Counted from the first letter of the stretch, positions 1-11,782 are shown. The stretch: 64,000 nucleotides of DNA from Diadophis punctatus similis (GCA_023053685.1 JALIGW010000002.1:170117430-170181429), one strand, 5' to 3'. Numbers and translations: made by a program. Notes: generated from the sequence alone by a model not told the origin.

Positions 1-24
1 ACCAAAAAAGGTTTGCCATCACTG
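1..24. mobile_element. hAT MITE, right end only (cut by window edge)
   Basis: The first bases end in GGTTTGCCATCACTG, the same terminus as the complete hAT-like elements at 7689-8121 and 42491-42885. The rest of the element lies to the left of the window. The 8-bp duplication cannot be tested because the left flank is missing. Confidence 0.6.
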
Positions 25-589
25 GTCTAGGTCATGTGTTGTTAGTCTGAATATTTACATAAATGCACATCAGATATCCCCAAAAAAAGAAACGTAGCCA
101 AGCTCTTAAATTTAAAATGAAGTGTTTTCACACATCCAGATATCTGATAATTCTTTTTTTTTTTCATTTTGTTTTTAAAAGCAAATGATAATTGGGCAGC
201 CACCAGGAGTTGTAATGAAATTGGCAATATGCACAATTGATAAATTAATCAATAAAATCTGGTCTCTTTCTGCTTCGTTAGAAACATAATTGCCACAGAT
301 CTTCCTTGAAGTACTGTAAAGAAACCTATCCTTCTCATAATGTTAAACGTTCCCCATGAAAACTCAGGTTAGCAGCTATATTAAGAATTGTGAGAAATGG
401 TGTTATGATTTTATTTATGTATTCATTCCTCATATTTAAATAGCCATCCATCTCACAGATATGGCAAAAAAACCTCACACATTACGTACCTCACATATTC
501 CCAGTTATTGCAAGTGCACTGCAAGCCATTCATGCCTATATAAAAATGGAAAAAGAAAAAAAAATGAAAGGAGCAAAAGAACCAGACAA
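25..589. other. Unassigned AT-rich stretch
   Basis: No repeat family, gene or RNA is recognised. The short reading frames here are not supported by any motif. Confidence 0.5.
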
Positions 590-646
590 AAGGAAGGAAG
601 GAAGGAAGGAAGGAAGGAAGGAAGGAAGGAAGGAAGGAAGGAAGGA
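590..646 (+). repeat. (GGAA)n microsatellite
   Basis: About 14 units of AAGG/GGAA. Short ORFs across it (Lys-Glu-Gly-Arg and Leu-Pro-Ser-Phe repeats on the two strands) are translations of the microsatellite, not proteins. Confidence 0.95.
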
Positions 647-1726
647 GTTGGATATGCACATAGGTCTATTCTATTGCCTCCTATTTAATTATATTATATT
701 AATTATTGATTTTTTAATCGGAATCCATTAATCTCAAAGTTAAAAAAAAGCCAAAGATGCTGAATGGACTACATGCTGCTGAATTGGAGAGGTGGAAGAC
801 TAATCATGAATTCTTTTTCTGAAGGAAAAAGACTTGTGTCTTCTGCCCAACAGAGCATTCACTCCAATATCCAAAACTTTCAGTCCCTTGGACTTTAGAA
901 AAATTGTTATCTAGTTTGGTCCAGAGTGAATGAACAAAATTGAGTGAATGTTAAATAAAAAGATCCCAAATAACCTGCAGGGATGTTCTGCAAGATTATC
1001 AGAAGTGAAGTCTGACACATCAATAGCTTCTGGGTGGATTGTAATAAGGGATTTTGACTCAAAAAGATTGACCTGTAAATTTAAACTTGGAAGGAAACAA
1101 ACATACATACACGAAAAGAATTATCACCATAAACGGATTATTTGCAATTGAAAAGCATGCACTAAAATTTCAGGTGCCCTGCTATGACTGTTAACAAACA
1201 GTTATAGACTGTTAACAAACTGTTAACAAACAGTTATATATTTCCAGTTCCTGATGGATTCCATTTTTCACAACAGTTCAGCTGCAAAAACATTCAAGAG
1301 CTGTCATCTCATAATTGTGGATGGAATATTCTTATAATGGAGTTTGTGTGACAAGGGCCATTCAAAGAATTGGAAAAGCTGATCTCCACTCAAGGTGAAT
1401 TATTTAATCTAAACCAGTTTTAAAATGCTGAGAACATCACCTGTTGAATTAGCTAGGAGAAATTAATACGTTGAAGCACAATAAATTGGCCCAACTATGT
1501 ACCCGATCCTATGGCAAATCTTCCAATTTTACCTATATATTCATAAGACCATGCTTCCTGACACTTAGCAATAGATTTTCTTTGAATGTGTGAGCTAAAT
1601 CAATATTGATGCACGTATAGTATCCAGAAAAGAAAGTATCATGTGCAGCATGTAGTACTACCCTGAGTTTTTCCTTTATTTTCAAACATTATCATGTTCA
1701 TACCTTAAAACAATCATTAAAATTAC
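647..1726. other. No feature recognised
   Basis: AT-rich DNA without a recognisable repeat or gene. A small local tandem (ACTGTTAACAAAC, around 1188-1235) is the only internal structure seen. Confidence 0.5.
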
Positions 1727-2233
1727 CTGTATTTTTCGGAGTATAAGACGCAGCTTTCCTCCCCCCTAAAAGAGGGTGGAAATGTTGGTGCATCTTATAC
1801 ACTGAATACAGCCATTTTTAGCCTACTGAAGCCCTGCCCCTGCATCCCATTTTTGCAAAAAAAACCGGGGTGCACAGAGGGTTTGGGAGGCCTGCAGAGT
1901 GCTCCTGGGAGCTGGGGAAAAGGCAAAAATGCCCCTGTTTTTGTGAAAAATGTGTGAAAATGGGCCTTTTTTCACAAAACTGGGTGTGTTTTTGCCTTCC
2001 CCCAGCCCCCAGGAGCACTCTGCAGGCCTCCCAAACCCTCTGTGTGCCCTGTTTTTTGCAAAAATGGGTGAAAATGGGCCCGTTTTTGCAAAAATTGGGG
2101 CACACAGAGGGTTTGGGAGGCCTGCAGAGTGCTCCTGGGGACCGGGGAGGACAAAAACTTTTTTTCTTACTTACCTCTTCGAAATCTTGGTGTGTCTTAT
2201 ACACCGGTGCGTCTTATAGTCCGAAAAATACGG
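1727..2233. mobile_element. TA-type MITE, termini TGTATTTTTCGGAGTATAAG
   Basis: The left end reads CTGTATTTTTCGGAGTATAA and the right end reads TCCGAAAAATACGG followed by TA, forming terminal inverted repeats of about 25 bp. They match the 21148 and 29201 elements, but the interior is different. It is GC-rich and holds three copies of a segment around CCTGCAGAGTGCTCCTGGG (near 1888, 2008 inverted, 2120). Non-autonomous, no transposase. The family name is not known to me; the TA flank of the sister copies suggests Tc1/mariner-type. Confidence 0.75.
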
Positions 2234-2755
2234 TATATGTTAGTTCAGGTGAGACTTCCACTTGATGGCACTAGATCATTTAAATGAGTCACAACTGTTT
2301 CATAGGACTCCTTACACACAGGCAAATATGTAGGAAAATATAACGACTGCTTTAGTATTACCAGAGCACAAAAAATGACTTTGTGAACTGATGGACAGTT
2401 TCTCTCCTGCTTGTATCATTATAAAATGCATTCAACCTTCAGTATGGCCAAAATTTAATCCATAGCATGACACATCTAATCTTCTTAGCAAGGCCATTTT
2501 AGAACCTCCTTACACAGTGCTGTGTTTGGCATTTTCTGAAATAATCTTGTATGATTCGTCAGTCAACCATACAACAATATCATTTCATTATTACTGTCCA
2601 CTGCAGAAAAGTAGCAGATGTTTGGCCACAATATGTTGATCCTGTTAGAAAGGAAGAAAGGAGGCCAAGTTAGCACTTTAATTTTTCCTACATGAAATAC
2701 ACAGGCAAATACTGTATATAGGAAAATATAACACATACTGTATATACACTAAAGC
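2234..2755. other. No feature recognised
   Basis: AT-rich sequence between two DNA transposons. No repeat family or coding signal is seen. Confidence 0.5.
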
Positions 2756-2763
2756 CAATAAGG

Positions 2764-3136
2764 CAGGGGTGGGTTGGGTTCCTCCCGGTTCAGACCTGAT
2801 CGCCCGAACCGGTAGCAACCCGCTGGTGACATCACGGATCTGGTTCGGTTGGTGCCGGTCCGTGGGCGCCACCATCTTTTTTTTTAATTTTTTGCGAATT
2901 TTTCCCTGTTTGGATGGCTTCTCCTCTTCCGCTGCTTGAAAAAGGGCCCTCCCGCCTGCCCCCGGGTTAATACTGACCTTTATTTCTTTGCCCGAAGCAC
3001 AGCTGATCAACTCCTCAGCTGTGTTTCGGGCTGATTCCTGCTACTGAGCATGCGCAGAAGCCAAATTGCATGAGGGGACATGCGCGAAATGTCGCGATGC
3101 GAGCCGGTGGCAAAAGGTAAGTGGAATCCAACCCTG
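2764..3136. mobile_element. hAT MITE with perfect 8-bp target duplication
   Basis: A 373-bp element with imperfect termini CAGGGGTGGGTT and CAACCCTG, flanked by exact CAATAAGG at 2756-2763 and 3137-3144. The 8-bp duplication identifies the hAT superfamily. The interior is GC-rich with CpGs, including a GCATGCGCAG motif at 3048-3057. No transposase is encoded. The 110-aa and 78-aa minus-strand ORFs that cross it are incidental. Confidence 0.9.
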
Positions 3137-3330
3137 CAATAAGGGAAATATTTTGAAGTGTAAAGGGGGGAGGAAGATGATGAGGCACTGTGACTTGTTT
3201 TAATTGAGTTACATTGTTCTAGTGACACCATGAGTCTCCACATCTTCTGACATCATGATTTAGAAGTTTATAGAGTCTCAAATGTTTTGCATAGAGCTAT
3301 CTCTTATATTATTATATATTATGTTTGTGG

Positions 3331-3333
<3 letters not shown>

Positions 3334-3405
<72 letters not shown>
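3334..3405. repeat. (TA)n microsatellite
   Basis: About 36 uninterrupted TA dinucleotides, prone to cruciform formation and length change. The Ile-Tyr repeat ORF over it is an artefact. Confidence 0.97.
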
Positions 3406-3408
<3 letters not shown>

Positions 3409-4010
3409 GCAGGGATGGACAATATAAGCTGCTTTATATCCATTTGAAGTCTTTTCTGAAAGCATCCACAGAACAAAGTGCATTACAATATCACCACTTA
3501 ATATCTGAACAGTAATTCATAATCATTCCCGTTCAACTTTTGATTTGGCATATAATTTAAATTTATCCATGTAAAAAGAGTATGACTTTTTTCACCTTGC
3601 TTTGAAAATTGTTAGCCATGTTTTCCCTTACTTAGTATCCTTGTCATCTGGATCATTACAAAACTGAATAATAAAGTTGATAAGGAATCACTCTGAAATA
3701 CCCCCTTTTTTATTTTTACTTCATGTAACCCATCTTCCTTATGCATTTGTTTGCCATGTTTTCATGGCCATTTCTACAAAACCTTGGATATTTTGATTGA
3801 GCCCAAACATTTTTATACTTTTCGTAGTCCTATTAGTGGAAGGGAATCAAATACATTCTTGTACTCAATGCAAGCCATATTTAAATTCACTCAATTTTAC
3901 TTTGATTTTATAACGATTGCTTCATCAATAAGTACTGATCTTTAACTCCTCATACATTTCTGTCATTACCCTTTTGCTCAACTGAAGAATTTTTCTTCAG
4001 ACAAATGTAT
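3406..4010. other. No feature recognised
   Basis: AT-rich sequence; the ORFs are short and without motif. Confidence 0.45.
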
Positions 4011-4014
4011 TATT

Positions 4015-4250
4015 CCAGTGAGAATTTTGAACAAACTGTATACTGCACAAGCCAGAAAGAGGGCTGAGAAAATATCTACAGACTCCTCACAACCTGGACA
4101 TAAACTATTTCAACTCCTCCCCTCAGGACGCTGCTATAAGGCATTGCATGCCAAAACAACTAGACACAAAGACAGTCCCCCCCTGCCAAACCATCACTCT
4201 GCTAAACACATAATTCCCACAGCACTGTCTTATGCCTAGGGATAGCTAAT
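4015..4250 (+). pseudogene. LINE reverse transcriptase C-terminal remnant
   Basis: The 73-aa frame at 4018-4239 contains KLYTAQARKRAEKISTDSS and LFQLLPSGRCYKALHA. This resembles the C-terminal tail of vertebrate non-LTR retrotransposon proteins, where a 'LF.LLPSGRRYR' segment is recurrent. It ends at a stop after LSYA and is followed by AT-rich DNA. The clade is not settled from so short a piece. It is a dead fragment. Confidence 0.55.
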
Positions 4251-4304
4251 CATGTAGTAGGACTGTATAACTAATATCTTTCTCACCTTTCCTATTACTT
4301 AATC

Positions 4305-5560
4305 CTTTTTTTCTCCAATAAATTTTATTTGGTTTTGGTCTTTCAACATCTCATGTCATGAGCATTTGCTTTCTGAGTTTCATACATCCATACAATATTC
4401 TTAACAATATTTTTTGTTTTTAAAATAATTACCATCCATTATCATTTCATTTTCAATACATCTCTCACATTTCTTTTCCTCTTAATATCTGTCTTTAGTC
4501 TTTTCCCCCTCTTATTTTATCTCTATTTTAATTCCAGCAAACAAAGATGTGGTCATTTCCCAACTTATATATTTCTAATATTAGTATATTTTACTTCACT
4601 TATTTCCTAAACATTAATCAAAAATCAACTTATAATTTCTTTATCCTCTTTTCCACATCATTACTTTTCCCATACAAAATATATTTCAAAATTACTTATT
4701 TCAATCTTTATATTTTCTTCTATTTTTCAGTCTTCATCTTTTCATATGTTATTTTATAACTTCATTTCTACATGTTATTCATACATATATTTTATCCTTA
4801 TTACAATGAACAATTTATTCATACATATAATACTAGTAAATTGATTAAACATACACATTAACACTAATTTTTATCTCTTATATCCCAACATATATTACTT
4901 CATTTCTATATATTACCCAAAGTTCTGTCACATTCAATTCTAAGCTAATTTCTCATTTAGGTTTACCACTTCTCTTTACTTCTGCTTATTAATGACACGA
5001 TTGCAAGTAATGATACAATCAATGTATTAGAAAACATTTGCCTTTTTTCTACTACAGATTGATTTGAAATGATTTCCAGCGCTTATGTATGTTATGTATC
5101 TCAGCCAAAAGCCTTGTTTTTGTCTCATTCTTCTTGTTAATTTTGAAAACCTTTTAATGACTTTTTCAGCTAATTCTTCTTGATTATTGGTTAGGTTTGG
5201 TTGCTTGTTTTCTACAAATTGCTACATTTTCTTGCCTGAGAAAACATTGTCTTGTGAACCTTGATTCTCCTTTCCTGTTTCCACTGATGGAGTGAAAGAG
5301 CCTTTGTCATGCTTTTCCAATTGCTGACTTTTTTCAATTGCCCATTTGATTCACCTTCCAGTTTAACTCAATTTCTCTAAAGACGTTGGGTTTTGAGTCT
5401 TCATTGATCCACGAGACTTTGTACAGTAATGGCTGAATCCTGGATTGTTCCAAATGAGATGCATCCATTTTTTAAAACTACTTGCTGAGAGATTGGATTC
5501 AAAATAGCATTTTAAGACGTCCTGATCCCCAGAGGGAGACCATGATTGCATTTTTGTCTG
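4305..5560 (-). mobile_element. Possible decayed L1 3' region
   Basis: A very AT-rich stretch that on the minus strand would end in ACCAAATAAAATTTATTGG and an A-rich tail near 4305, as squamate L1 3'UTRs do. No reading frame of L1 ORF2 survives, so the assignment rests on base composition and the tail only. It could also be ordinary AT-rich intergenic DNA. Confidence 0.3.
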
Positions 5561-6190
5561 TCTTCCAGTTGCATTGCAGGTCGTTCATGGATCACCCAGC
5601 AAAGGACTGCTGCATTGTCCAAGGTTGCAGGGCTGGCTTGCCTTTACTCTCCTATGTTTTATATTTGCCACTGTCTCAGGAATTGTCCTCTCCTTTTCAT
5701 TTTTTTTTAGAATTGAAATTATAGATGGTAACTACGTCAATTTTAATCAACTCTTATGTTAACCGGGACAATTTAGCTATTTTGTTCCATAGGGGCAAAA
5801 GTTAACATTGCTTTTGTTGTCACATCATTGTAATACAATGTTCTACCTTTAAAATATAATCTGAAAGAATTCTAATGAGAGTTAAAATATGAAATAGATG
5901 CACCAGATGTTCATTTCATCTGTGAAAACAAACCTCTAGATTTGGGGGGAGGGATAAATGCCATCTTAGCTTTCATCATTTGCAAATAGAGGTGATCTTT
6001 GTGTAATGACCATGCACCCTGTTCAAATTTTCGATGGCACTGAATGAGGGGTAGTTATGACAGATCCGCAAATTTATGGCCATCGTAGCTTGCTCACAGT
6101 CACATGAACATAATTTAAGACTTTACCTGATGGTAAAGTCCTTGCTTAACAACGGCAACTGGGACTGCCAGAATTGCCATTGCTAAATGG
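5561..6190. other. No clear feature
   Basis: Unassigned. Around 6130-6190 there are phrases such as CTTGCTTAACAACGGCAACT that resemble degenerate versions of the MITE seen at 46333-46723, but I cannot set boundaries. Confidence 0.4.
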
Positions 6191-7080
6191 CACAGTTGCA
6201 TGGTTTTTCAACTTAGAGAGAAGGCGTGGCGAACGCAGCGGCGCTACGGAATTTCCCCACGCTCCGCGGGGAATCCTCGAATCTGCGCCATCCGGGGACC
6301 TGGTCCGGTCAGGAACAGGTCAGAACCACCCTGGAGGGGTGGTGAAGAAGAGGAGTGCCTGCAGGTGGACTGGGGGGGGTTGCAAGCCCCCCCAGGGAGC
6401 CAGCTTTGTCTCCTCGACCGGCAGCAACTTGAAGACGACTTTTAAATGTCGTCCTAGCCGCTGCGGTCACATCGTTAAGGTTGAAGTGGTGATTGGAGTC
6501 ATCTGGGAAGGAAATTTTTAAGTTATGTGCTGGAGAAGTTGAAGAAGATGGAGGCTGGTGAGTCACATTGCCAAAAGAAAATACTAAAGGAAATGTTCTA
6601 ATTCAAAAGGGGGACAAAAGGGCTGGAAATTAAGGAGCGGCTGCTAATATGCAGATACAATGGTGGAACAAAATTAAAGGGATTTGTAACTAAAGCCCAA
6701 CTACTAAAGACTTGGAATTTTGCTTCAAAGATTTGATAAAGGTGTAAAAAATTTGGGAAATAAACTTGGAAGAAATAATTTGAAAACTAGAACTGATTAA
6801 AAATGGAAAATTAAAACAGGAAGGACAGAGCATAGAAATTTGATTGGAGAGCACCATCTGGTGGCTGGAAGAATTACTGTTATGGGAATACTTTTATGGT
6901 TATTTGGACAGCTGTGGCCTTGAACAAGAAAAACTTTTTTGAAAGTTGAAGAAACCTAAAACAGACTGCATATTTGTTATTCTTTGAAAGGAAGTGTTTG
7001 GTCTGATTTGGATAAGAATGTACATGAATAGATGTTAACAACAAAATGACGGAGATTTTTATCTCAGTTAGCATTTTTAA
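6191..7080 (+). mobile_element. Possible L1 5'UTR-like fragment
   Basis: A GC- and CpG-rich block (6215-6480) passes into an A-rich, lysine-codon-rich region with GAGCACCATCTGGTGGCTGG near 6846. That arrangement resembles squamate L1 5'UTRs and the L1 5' piece at 48264. No intact ORF1 is present; many stops interrupt all frames. The ORFs of 81-115 aa inside it have no recognisable domain. Confidence 0.35.
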
Positions 7081-7680
7081 GCGAGGACTAGCTGCACCAC
7101 CATCGGCATGGAACTCCTCTCTGAGCCATCAGAAGAGCAGAGTTTGTTGGAACTATATTTGCTAGATGATTTTGCTTAATTATAGAGACCTCTGCAGTGA
7201 TTTGACATAGCTATATTAGAAGACCTACATATATCGGTCATTTCAACCTTATTATTGGTCTTACTTCCTTCATTATTTTATTTGCTTCCAACTTCTTCCT
7301 AGGTGGCTTTTTAATTGGTCTGTTGTTTCTTTGATCAGCTGTTCCCCAAAATTTAAAAGGATTGTTATAGTTTAGATGCCTCTTTGGGAACAGAAGTGCT
7401 CTTCCAATTCTTACTTTTCCATACTTGATTTTCCACTTGTGCATTATCATCAAGTACTGCATCTTTCTGTAGTCCAATCTAATTTGAAAATAATTTGGTA
7501 AGGGGTATCAGTGGATCATTTAAAGTAGATAGAAATTCTTTCAGTTGTAATAGATCAGATGACCATTTCATGGAAAACCTGTTAAACGCCTTATGTTTTT
7601 CTCCCAAGACTTGTATAATGTTTTGAAAACAGGAATCCCGTGAATACCTCAAAACATTTGCCTGATTTGCTAGTAAGAAA
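7081..7680. other. Unassigned stretch with a basic minus-strand ORF
   Basis: The minus-strand frame at 7238-7477 (79 aa, rich in Lys and Arg, with LDYRKMQYLMIMHKWKIKYG) can be extended upstream to about 7680 without stops. It may be a remnant of a retrotransposon protein, but I do not recognise the family. No host gene is proposed. Confidence 0.35.
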
Positions 7681-7688
7681 CACTAAGC

Positions 7689-8121
7689 CTGTGATGGCGA
7701 ACCTATGGCACCTGTGCCCAAAGTGGCACATGAAGCCATGTCACCTGGCACATGCGGCCTTGCCTGTTTGTCTTCCGGGTTTCTGGCGCCCATGTGCACA
7801 TGACAATCATCTGTCCTTTGTGCACACGGCAATGCCAAAACCCGGTATGCAATGCGCGCCGGCCAGTTGATTGTTGGGTGCGCATGTGCACCAAAACTCA
7901 GAAATTTGGCTTTTACAGAGCGCTATCCCTTCACGCGTGTGGTAGTGCTGTAAACCAGTGTGCGCATGCACGCTGGCCAGCTGATTGTTGGGCGCACATG
8001 CATGCTAGAACCCGGAAGTTCAGCTTTTCCAGAACACGGCCCTGACGAGTGCATGCATGTACGCACGATGTTTCCACGCAACCTTTTCGGCACTCAGTGC
8101 TGAAAAGGTTTGCCATCACTG
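7689..8121. mobile_element. hAT MITE, termini CAGTGATGGCGAACC
   Basis: The left end CTGTGATGGCGAACCTATGG pairs with the right end AAAAGGTTTGCCATCACTG. Flanks CACTAAGC (7681-7688) and CCCTAAGC (8122-8129) form an 8-bp duplication with one mismatch. The interior is rich in CpG-derived CGCATGC/TGCACA words. Non-autonomous; the 97-aa and 76-aa ORFs are incidental. Related copies lie at 1-24 and 42491-42885. Confidence 0.88.
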
Positions 8122-8142
8122 CCCTAAGCCATATAGGAGGAA

Positions 8143-8185
8143 GGGTTAGGGTTAGGGTTAGGGTTAGGGTTAGGGTTAGGGTTAG
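8143..8185 (+). repeat. Interstitial telomeric repeat (TTAGGG)7
   Basis: Seven perfect GGGTTA units plus one G. This is the vertebrate telomere motif in an internal position, 13 bp beyond a hAT target duplication. The G-rich strand has enough GGG runs for a G-quadruplex. Such short arrays are known as interstitial telomeric sequences, generally explained by telomerase activity at repaired breaks. Confidence 0.97.
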
Positions 8186-8393
8186 TTGCTTTGTGGTATG
8201 GGGCTTTGTTATTATAGATTGAATTCTTATTATGTGTGGCTGTAACAGAAATATGCTATTATCCATGTGTTTTTTCTCTACTTTTAGAGTTAGGTTTATT
8301 TGAAGGGGTTTCAGCTTGCGATTTGTGAGGCTTTCTATTTCTATTACTCTGTTCTCCCCCTGAGCAACCCAAGATAAAGTTTCATAAATACAG

Positions 8394-8655
8394 GCATACC
8401 TTGGAGATACTGAGGGTTTGGTTCCAGACTACTGCAATAAAGCGAATATTGCAATAATAGTCGCACAATATTACACGAATCACAGGATGTTTTTTTTTGT
8501 TTCCTGGTGCATATAAAAGTAATGTTTACATTATACTATAGTCTATTAAGTGTGCAATGGCATTATGTCCAAAAAAAGTACATACTTTAATTAAAAAATA
8601 CTTTATTGCTAAAAAATGCTAATCATCTTCTGAGTCCTCAGCAAAGTATGTCTGT
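8394..8655 (+). mobile_element. pogo/Tigger-like DNA transposon, one end
   Basis: It starts after a TA with CAGGCATACCTTGGAGATAC and continues through words such as GGTTCCAGACTACTGCAATA and TCTATTAAGTGTGCAATGGC. From memory this closely matches the terminus of mammalian Tigger elements. TA target site fits the pogo/mariner group. The similarity fades near 8655, so this is a single-ended fragment. No transposase frame is seen. Confidence 0.7.
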
Positions 8656-8997
8656 AATTAGCATTAGAGATTACTCCATAAGAAGATAAATGTAATTTAA
8701 GACTCAACAGCTAACATAAATTGTGGCTGTCTCTTCCTCCATCTCCCAACCTGGCAAAGGCAACCAAGCTGGATAATTCATTTGACATCTGATGCCCAGG
8801 ACTCACAGTCTGGGTTTGTTGACCCAAGCAATAACTGATCTGATATGAAATGATAGGAACATTGATTTTTTTAAAATATTCACATTGCAATGGATTATGG
8901 AATGCACATATTCTGGGACATCTGTTAAAATCCTTTTGGTTCACATGCCACTCAACACCATACAAGCTTAGCCACCAAAGAAAGCTTCCAAAGCAAG

Positions 8998-8998
<1 letters not shown>
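8656..8998. other. No feature recognised
   Basis: Unassigned sequence between the Tigger-like end and the (GAT)n array. Confidence 0.45.
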
Positions 8999-9065
<67 letters not shown>

Positions 9066-9103
9066 GATGATGATGATGATTGATGATGAAGATGAAGATG
9101 AAC
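8999..9103 (+). repeat. (GAT)n microsatellite
   Basis: About 22 perfect GAT units to 9066, then an impure GATTGATGAT/GATGAA continuation. The poly-Met and poly-Asp frames are artefacts of it. Confidence 0.95.
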
Positions 9104-10194
9104 ACAATGTTGTCAACTTGTGTGATCCTTATGATAGGCTTTTGTCAGCATATCACTCACCATCATTGGACCACACAAGGCCAGCCACCAAGGAAAACTG
9201 CCATTGGGAGGAGGAGGAGGAGATGGTCAAGTGGAACAGATAGCTCCAAGATCATCTATAGATATGTCTACAGACATAATGAGGATCATTGCTACCACAT
9301 TTCCCTAATCTTTCTCCTCTGCTGGAAGAGACAGCAATGTATGCCTCAGTTATAGCAAAGATGCAGTTACTTATTAAAGTAAGATGATGGAGAAGAAAAA
9401 TGTTGTCCTTCACCTCATACAATAAAATGTCTTGGGGCTGGTCCTCCTCATTCCCAGGGCTACCGAACTCCTGGAGGAACTTACAGGAAACTATTGGAAA
9501 AACAGCCTGATAGGAAAGCCCCTATGGTTTATTCACACAAAGAAACTTAGCATCCCATCATTATTCTAGCACAGCAGTGATAGTCATCTCTGAGACAAAA
9601 CTGTTGTACTGATCAATTCTATTCTGTTTCAAAGAGTATGAAAGACTTAAAACCTAATGTCTCACTGGAGTTTTGATCTCTCGTAGTTCTAAGTCAAATG
9701 GTTCTCCAAAGGTATTAGAAAGAGAAGGTTTTAGAAAATCTTTAAATTGTGTTTTCCTTCAAGTTTTTATATAGGGGTTATATACAGCAGACTAATTATA
9801 ATATGTTGAAAATTCTTTTTATATCTTGCAAGCCATGAAGTAAAGGCTTTTTATTGCTCATTTATGCAGCTTTCCCCATTCCTTTCACTGTTGATACAAT
9901 AACTCTCCATTGTAATGTTCAGTAATCTTTCTTTTTTTATTGTTCTTTGCTGCTAAAACAGGCTCTAGAAAACATAGACATATATTAGTTGTTGATTTTC
10001 AAAAGCAAGTGAGGAAGGCAGTTGCACCCTCATATAGTATGCATTAAAAAGCAAGAAAAGGGGAATAGCTTAAGGTGAAAGGGAATGCTATAAGAAATCT
10101 TTGAACACAAAACAGGCAGAAAATGCACAACTGTCAGTTGTTCAAATGACTCTAGAAAACACTGAATAGATTCACCAATTGAGCTTTACATAAA
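9104..10194. other. No feature recognised
   Basis: Repeat-poor, AT-rich sequence with no gene or family recognised. Confidence 0.5.
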
Positions 10195-11255
10195 AATCCG
10201 TTCTAATAGTGCCCACCATCCTTTGCTGCTACTCATCATCTTCTTCTCAAGCTTCTTAAGAGACCTGGGCCTTTGCATCATCTATCCAAAATACGATAAT
10301 TGGAGTCTGGTTATTTCTGCCTTGAATGAAAAATCTGGGTCGATTCGCTCCATATTTCATTTGTTCTTTTTCTTGGTTGTCCACAGTATTCTCAGAAAAG
10401 TTTGAAAAATGTGAAAAATGTTCAACTTTCACTTGCATAGAATGTCACAAGGAAAAACAATTACCATATAAAACTTTGTAGGTGTAGACACATCGCAATA
10501 GCTGAATATCTTTTACAATTGCTATTCTTCCAAAAGCTCATCCGATGTGTATTTCTGGATTGTTGGCTTCTTTACTGTTGGTGGTCAATCCTAAATGTCA
10601 TAAGATATCCACTATGTCAGTCTCTTCATTAACAATTGCAAGGTCAGTTGCTGTACCTTTTGTCATGTAGCCTTCTTCATACCGTATTTAATCTTAGTCA
10701 ATTTTTTTTCACTGTGCTCCTTGATTCTCATTACCAAAATTTGCAGCTCATTTTTTAGTTTCAGCTATAAGAGTACTGTCATTGGCATAGCATGATTATT
10801 GATGTTTTGCCTCCAATTTTAAAGCCATGCTGATATTCTATCAATCTAACCTCCCTCAATATATATAGTCAGACTATACAGTGGGTTATAATTAATAAAT
10901 GGAGAGAGAGTATACAGCCTTATCTCATTCCTTTGCAGAGCTGGAGTCCTGTTGTGTTTGGACTGTAGCTTCCTGATTTATTTATAGTTTTTGCATGAAA
11001 ACAATGAGAAATTCCCATTCTCCTAAGAAAATTCCCATAGTTTGATGTGATCAACAGAATTGAAGATCTTTCTGTAATCAATGAAGCACTTCCTAACTTC
11101 TTGCTGATATGCTTTGGCTTTCTCAGTTATCCAACATACATCTGCAATAAAGTTTCTTCTTCCATCTTTTCTAAAGCTACGTTGAACATCTGGAATTTTC
11201 TTTTCCATGTGGCACTGGTATGAACTGTACAATTCTTGGATCAATTATAATTCAT
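10195..11255 (-). pseudogene. Bov-B (RTE) LINE fragment, reverse transcriptase
   Basis: On the minus strand the 73-aa frame 11023-11244 carries IPDVQRSFRKDGRRN (residues 17-31) and CFIDYRKIFNSVDHIKLW (53-70). These are the Bov-B RT segments normally reading 'PDVQAGFRKGRGTRDQ' and 'FIDYAKAFDCVDH'. The catalytic FIDY Asp is present but the second motif residue is Asn (FNS). Downstream (towards 10195) pieces of the same protein recur in shifted frames, such as a stretch corresponding to the 'FLGS' region and RT thumb. Many stops and shifts; inactive. Bov-B supplies the machinery for Sauria SINEs. Confidence 0.75.
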
Positions 11256-11460
11256 ACTGTAAATAAAAGTCCTTGCAGAAGCTTACTTGGAAGGTGAATT
11301 AAATGGACAATTAGAAAAATGGGCAATGCAACAATGCAAAATGCATTGTTATTATACGTTTTTATTTATCAAAGAACAATACAGTACAAATCAAAATCCC
11401 TACTTTGATTGGAGTTCTTAGCTAAAAACCTAGGAATTATCCAAGTAATATCATAAAATA

Positions 11461-11704
11461 GCAATAGCAATAGCACTTAGACTTATATACCGCTTCATAG
11501 TGCTTTACAGCCCTCTCTAAGCGGTTTACAGAGTTCAGCATATTGCCCCCAACAATCTGGGTCCTCATTTTACCAACCTCAGAAGGATGGAAGGCTGAGT
11601 CAGCCTTGAGCCTGGTGAGATTCGATCTGCCAAATTGCAGGCAGCCAGTGATCAGCTGAAGAGCCTGTAGTACTGCACTCTAACCACTGCGCCACCGCAG
11701 CTCA
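11461..11704 (-). mobile_element. Sauria-type tRNA SINE
   Basis: On the minus strand it has a tRNA-like head (GAGCTGCGGTGGCGCAGTGG with A and B box-like words), the central TGAGGACCCAGATTGTTGGG block, and a tail of TTGCTATTGC repeats like Bov-B RTE 3' ends. About 244 bp, close to full length. RNA polymerase III would transcribe such elements; this one has several changes. I see no clear target duplication. Confidence 0.9.
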
Positions 11705-11760
11705 TTAATACAACATGTGCCCAGTAAAGTGGGAGCTTTGTAAATCCCTGGTTGATATAG

Positions 11761-11782
11761 CGTGCGCGTGCGCATGCGCACG

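Noticed and set aside
1818..2265. Overlapping 128- and 131-aa ORFs on opposite strands
   Set aside because: They follow the triplicated inner segment of a MITE.
8850..9083. Poly-Met/poly-Asp ORFs
   Set aside because: Translation of the (GAT)n microsatellite.
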